A stretch of DNA of 64,000 nucleotides from contig NZ_CP163439.1 in assembly GCF_041052385.1 (NCBI RefSeq), forward strand, positions 8,793,001-8,857,000. Reading direction: 5' to 3'. Shown here piece by piece: positions 61,074-64,000 of the stretch. The notes beneath the pieces are model-generated. The model ran no database searches and had not been told where the DNA came from. It worked only from the letters and a program-made list of their open reading frames with translations. The position numbers and the translations under genes were made by a program. The DNA is from Streptomyces sp. R28. Its GTDB lineage: Bacteria > Actinomycetota > Actinomycetes > Streptomycetales > Streptomycetaceae. Position 1 is the first letter of the stretch. The number at the start of each line of letters is the position of its first letter.

Positions 61074-61607
61074 TCACAGGCTATGAGCCCAGCGCTCCAA
61101 CTCCGCGAAATCACGCTCACGCAGTCCCCTGCGCGCGTCGACCGTCAGCAGCAGCGCGGCCGCGTCGTGGTGGGCCGCGACATGCCGTACGTCGAGATCG
61201 GTGACCATGTCGTCGACCCAGACGAAGGGCCGTCCCGCCGCCCACGCCAGCACGTGCCGGGTCTTCCAGTACAGGCCTTCGGGATCCGGTACGAAGAGCT
61301 CGGGCCACTCGATGACCGGCAGATCACCGGGCAGCCCGACCACCGGCGCGATCATCTCGTTGGCCTGGTGCTGCCAGGTGGTCGCCCACGCCAACTCGTA
61401 CGGCAGCGCCAGCAGCCGCGCCCCGTGCCCCGGATGCAACCGGACTCGCAGCCCGCGGCGCAGCCGCCGGGACCCCGGTGTCTGCCGGGCCGACCAGTTG
61501 GCCGGATGCAGCCGCCGGGTCACGTAGCCGCGATGTCGCAGGAACGGGGCGCGGAAGGGGTTGAGGGGGCCGTCCACGTCGAGGAGCAGAAGGGGGCGGG
61601 TGCTCAT
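61074..61607 (-). CDS. HAD-like protein
   Basis: A 177-residue protein with HAD-type motifs: PLLLLDVDGPLNPF (nucleophile Asp and the +2 Asp), LAWATTWQHQANEMI (motif II Thr) and WVDDMVTDLDV (motif IV). The motif III lysine is probably in GLYWKTRHVLAWA. Enzymes of this group act on phosphate esters, but substrates are unknown. It ends four bases upstream of the disrupted phosphatase gene on the same strand. Confidence 0.75.
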   Translation of the reverse strand: MSTRPLLLLDVDGPLNPFRAPFLRHRGYVTRRLHPANWSARQTPGSRRLRRGLRVRLHPGHGARLLALPYELAWATTWQHQANEMIAPVVGLPGDLPVIEWPELFVPDPEGLYWKTRHVLAWAAGRPFVWVDDMVTDLDVRHVAAHHDAAALLLTVDARRGLRERDFAELERWAHSL

Positions 61608-61694
61608 GGACGGGTCATACCCACCCCGGCGCGGTCACATCGGCCGGCGACCGCTCAGTCCCGTCCGCAGCAGCTCAGGCCTGCCGGACCCCGC

Positions 61695-62906
61695 TCAGGA
61701 CTGTCGATACCCGCTCAGGAATCGCCCGATCCGCCCGATGGCCGCCTCCAGGTCGTCCGCGTACGGCAGGGTCAGGATCCGGAAGTGATCGGGGGTCGGC
61801 CAGTTGAAGCCCGTGCCCTGCACGACCTGGATCTTCTCCCGCAGCAGCAGGTCCAGGACGAACTTCTCGTCGTCGTGGATCTTGTACACCTTGGGGTCCA
61901 GGCGCGGGAAGGCGTACAGCGAGCCCTTCGGCTTCACGCACGACACCCCGGGGATCTCGTTGAGCTTCTCCCAGGCCACGTTGCGCTGTTCGTACAGCCG
62001 CCCGCCCGGCACGGTCAGGTCGCGGATGGACTGGCGGCCCCCGAGCGCGGCCTGGATGGCGTACTGGGCGGGCGCGTTGGCGCACAGCCGCATGGAGGCC
62101 AGCATCGTCAGGCCCTCAAGGTAGTCCTTCGCGTGCTGCTTCGGGCCGGTCACGACGAGCCAGCCGGAGCGGAAGCCCGCCACCCGGTACGTCTTCGACA
62201 GACCGCAGAAGGTGAGGACCACCAGGTCGGGGGCGAGGGTGGCGACCGTGTGGTGGACCGCGTCGTCGTACAGGATCTGGTCGTAGATCTCGTCGGCGAA
62301 CACCATCAGGCCGTGCCGGCGGGCGAGGTCGAGGATGCCCTCCAGGATCTCCTTGGGGTAGACCGCGCCGGTCGGGTTGTTCGGGTTGATGATGACCACG
62401 GCGCGCGTGCGGTCCGTGATCTTCGCCGCCATGTCGTCCAGGTCCGGGTACCAGTCGGCCTGCTCGTCGCAGAGGTAGTGGACCGCCTTGCCGCCGGCGA
62501 GGGTCGTCACCGCCGTCCAGAGCGGGAAGTCCGGGGCGGGGATGAGGATTTCGTCGCCGTCCTCGAGCAGCGCCTGTACGGCCATGGAGACCAGCTCGGA
62601 CACGCCGTTGCCGAGGAAGACGTCGTCGACGCCGACCTCCAGGCCCAGCGTCTGGTAGCGCTGGGCCACGGCCCGGCGGGCGGAGAGGATGCCGCGCGAG
62701 TCGGTGTAGCCGTGCGCCTGGGGGAGCATCCGGATCATGTCCTGGATGATCTCCTCGGGCGCCTCGAAGCCGAAGAGCGCGGGGTTGCCGGTGTTCAGGC
62801 GCAGCACGCTGTGGCCCGCCTCCTCCAGCGCGTTCGCGTGCTCGATCACCGGGCCGCGGATCTCGTAACAGACCTCGCTCAGCTTGCTCGACTGCCGGAA
62901 CTCCAT
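61695..62906 (-). CDS. PLP-dependent aminotransferase (class I, AlaT-like)
   Basis: A 403-residue fold-type I aminotransferase. The cofactor lysine is in FCGLSKTYRVAGFRSGW, the cofactor Asp and Tyr in VFADEIYDQILYD, the Asn in INPNNPTGAVYPKEI and the substrate arginine near DHFRILTLPYADD. The start MEFRQSSKLSEVCYEIRGPV and general likeness are those of alanine aminotransferase AlaT. It is divergent from the HxlR regulator at 62976, with paired operators between. Confidence 0.9.
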   Translation of the reverse strand: MEFRQSSKLSEVCYEIRGPVIEHANALEEAGHSVLRLNTGNPALFGFEAPEEIIQDMIRMLPQAHGYTDSRGILSARRAVAQRYQTLGLEVGVDDVFLGNGVSELVSMAVQALLEDGDEILIPAPDFPLWTAVTTLAGGKAVHYLCDEQADWYPDLDDMAAKITDRTRAVVIINPNNPTGAVYPKEILEGILDLARRHGLMVFADEIYDQILYDDAVHHTVATLAPDLVVLTFCGLSKTYRVAGFRSGWLVVTGPKQHAKDYLEGLTMLASMRLCANAPAQYAIQAALGGRQSIRDLTVPGGRLYEQRNVAWEKLNEIPGVSCVKPKGSLYAFPRLDPKVYKIHDDEKFVLDLLLREKIQVVQGTGFNWPTPDHFRILTLPYADDLEAAIGRIGRFLSGYRQS

Positions 62907-62935
62907 GCGCGCTCGCCCCTCCGGTTTCGTGTGTT

Positions 62936-62972
62936 ACTTGGTTTTACCAAGTTCGAGCTTGGAAAGTCCAAC
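62936..62972. promoter_or_regulatory. Tandem CTTGG-N5-CCAAG operators
   Basis: ACTTGG-TTTTA-CCAAGT (62936-62952) is a perfect dyad. CTTGG-AAAGT-CCAAC (62958-62972) is a second copy with a 21-bp offset. They lie between the divergent aminotransferase and HxlR genes and touch the HxlR start. Confidence 0.7.
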
Positions 62973-62975
62973 AAC

Positions 62976-63620
62976 ATGTCTAGACTGCGTCGCATGTCAC
63001 CTCGCCGAAGCTACGACCAGTACTGTTCCGCCGCCCGGGCGCTCGACCTCGTCGGTGACCGCTGGACCCTGCTGATCGTCCGGGAGCTGCTGGCCGGTCC
63101 GCGGCGCTACACCGATCTGCACGCCGACCTGCCGGGCGTCAGCACGGACGTACTCGCGTCGAGGCTGAAGGACATGGAGCGGGACGGCATCAGCACACGC
63201 CGCCGACTGCCGCCCCCCGGTGCGGCATACGTGTACGAACTCACCGCACGTGGGCGGGAGTTGCTGCCTGTCCTCCAGGCGCTGGGGACGTGGGGGCAGG
63301 CCGAGCTCGGCGAGCGGCGGCCCACCGACGCGGTGCGGGCGCACTGGTTCGCGCTGCCGCTGATGCGGGCGCTGGAGGGGGAGGGGCTGGTCGAAGTCCG
63401 GCTGGAGGAAGGGGACTTCCATCTGTTCGTCGGCGCGCAGGACGGGCCGGTCTACGGGGACGGGCCCGCTCTCGGGGAGCCCGATGCGCGACTGGTCCTG
63501 GACTCGGGGACGTGCGAGGCGGTCGCGCGGGGCGAGTTGAGCGTGACGGACGCCGTACGGGACGGCCGTATCACGGTGACCGGGAACGGGACGGTGGCCA
63601 AGGCCCTGCTCGACGTCTGA
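62976..63620 (+). CDS. HxlR-type regulator with extra C-terminal domain
   Basis: About 214 residues from ATG 62976 (GGAAAG nine bases upstream; ATG 62994 is an alternative). The N-terminus is the HxlR winged helix (ARALDLVGDRWTLLIVRELL, DLPGVSTDVLASRLKDMERD). Unlike ordinary HxlR proteins it has a further 110 residues (ALMRALEGEG..., then ARLVLDSGTCEAVARGELSV and VTGNGTVAKALLDV) like SCP-2 sterol-transfer domains, perhaps the ligand pocket. It likely binds the CTTGG-N5-CCAAG pair and controls its own gene and the aminotransferase. Confidence 0.85.
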   Translation: MSRLRRMSPRRSYDQYCSAARALDLVGDRWTLLIVRELLAGPRRYTDLHADLPGVSTDVLASRLKDMERDGISTRRRLPPPGAAYVYELTARGRELLPVLQALGTWGQAELGERRPTDAVRAHWFALPLMRALEGEGLVEVRLEEGDFHLFVGAQDGPVYGDGPALGEPDARLVLDSGTCEAVARGELSVTDAVRDGRITVTGNGTVAKALLDV

Positions 63621-63628
63621 ACGGCGCG

Positions 63629-63660
63629 GGGCCCGCCGTACGATCACGTACGGCGGGCCC
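63629..63660. terminator. Terminator hairpin with 14-bp stem
   Basis: GGGCCCGCCGTACG pairs with CGTACGGCGGGCCC around ATCA, followed by TTTC. Confidence 0.85.
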
Positions 63661-63689
63661 TTTCAGTCGCTTTGGCGAGGCGTCAGGCG

Positions 63690-64000
63690 TCAGGCGCCCG
63701 GCGGCATCCGTGACGGCCGTCCCGCCCCGCGCGTCAGCGCATAGCCGCCGACACCCGCGAGCGCGGCCAGCGCGCCGCCGATCGCCGTCCACACCCAGCG
63801 GTCGGACCACCAGCCGGACGCCCAGCCGTCCTCGGGCTCGATGCTGGACAGCACGGCCGAGGCGGACGAACTCTCCTCGTCCTCCTGCGACTTCACGGCG
63901 ATGCCCGGCACCAGCGGCTCCGCCAGCGAGCCGTCGACCGCGGCCGCTCCGCCGATGTCCTTGGAGTCGACCCGCACCTCGGCACCGATCGGCAGACCGA
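63690..64000 (-). CDS. C-terminus of a membrane-anchored secreted protein, 5' end outside window
   Basis: The frame is open to the window edge. Visible residues are GLPIGAEVRVDSKDIGGAAA, then an acidic linker (QEDEESSSASAVLSSIEPED), one transmembrane helix (WVWTAIGGALAALAGVGGYA) and a short basic tail (RGAGRPSRMPPGA). This is the layout of a type I membrane anchor for an exported domain. The exported part lies beyond the edge, so no function is assigned. Confidence 0.65.
   Translation of the reverse strand, partial: GLPIGAEVRVDSKDIGGAAAVDGSLAEPLVPGIAVKSQEDEESSSASAVLSSIEPEDGWASGWWSDRWVWTAIGGALAALAGVGGYALTRGAGRPSRMPPGA

Overview
The window is high-GC actinobacterial DNA with the coding style of Streptomyces: frequent GTG and TTG starts, four-base ATGA/GTGA stop-start overlaps, DUF317 proteins, a caspase-EACC1 pair, LuxR-type regulators with large ATPase regions, and a Streptomyces-style purine/ureide catabolic cluster. 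No tRNA, rRNA or CRISPR array was found.

Layout. (1) 1-6000: sugar/peptide-related accessory genes: a partial GNAT, a DppA-type D-aminopeptidase, a frameshifted MerR regulator, HAD hydrolase, DeoR regulator, a divergent MFS transporter with alpha/beta hydrolase, and a Nudix hydrolase. (2) 6000-7547: debris of truncated genes, then an operator-rich region. (3) 7548-14440: a complete Tn7-like transposon (tnsA, tnsB, tnsC, tniQ) with defined ends, 18-bp transposase-binding sites and a 5-bp target duplication (ACAAG). Its cargo is a membrane caspase plus an EACC1 protein, a module type proposed to act in biological conflict. (4) 14449-16979: a second, shorter element with the same ends but no transposition genes, flanked by its own duplication (AGTTC) and inserted 3 bp beyond the duplication edge of the first. 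It carries an ester-cyclase-like protein, a PadR regulator with a 34-bp palindromic operator, and an NADPH:quinone reductase-like enzyme. A third, decayed left end (7472-7537) borders the first element. (5) 16980-27777: the flank of these insertions, leading into an integrative mobilizable element: DUF317 protein, zinc-ribbon protein, lipoprotein, relaxase, MobC, membrane proteins, a replication-type winged-helix protein with iteron-like repeats inside its gene, an XRE regulator, excisionase and tyrosine integrase. No FtsK/TraB-type transfer gene is seen, so it looks mobilizable rather than self-transmissible.

(6) 28002-40897: chromosomal genes: CorA, an AlkZ-like winged-helix protein, LysE exporter, secreted trypsin, a large LuxR/ATPase regulator, a GAF-LuxR regulator divergent from two acyl-CoA synthetases, a GNAT and a zinc-ribbon protein. 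(7) 41131-53188: purine breakdown. Guanine deaminase-type enzyme, uricase, hydroxyisourate hydrolase and OHCU decarboxylase convert purines to allantoin, an NCS2 permease imports nucleobases, catalase removes the uricase peroxide, and glyoxylate carboligase, hydroxypyruvate isomerase and tartronate semialdehyde reductase recycle glyoxylate. Two shared operator types tie this region together: paired TTCCG-N5-CGGAA sites with identical 21-bp spacing at gcl and hyi, and TCAACA-N3-TGTTGA sites at the catalase and urate operon promoters. (8) 53154-64000: a decayed exonuclease and a phosphatase gene disrupted by short dispersed repeats, a membrane Ser/Thr kinase, AraC and two HxlR-type regulators, a drug exporter, a thioesterase and an aminotransferase.

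All calls come from reading the sequence and family knowledge; no database search was run.
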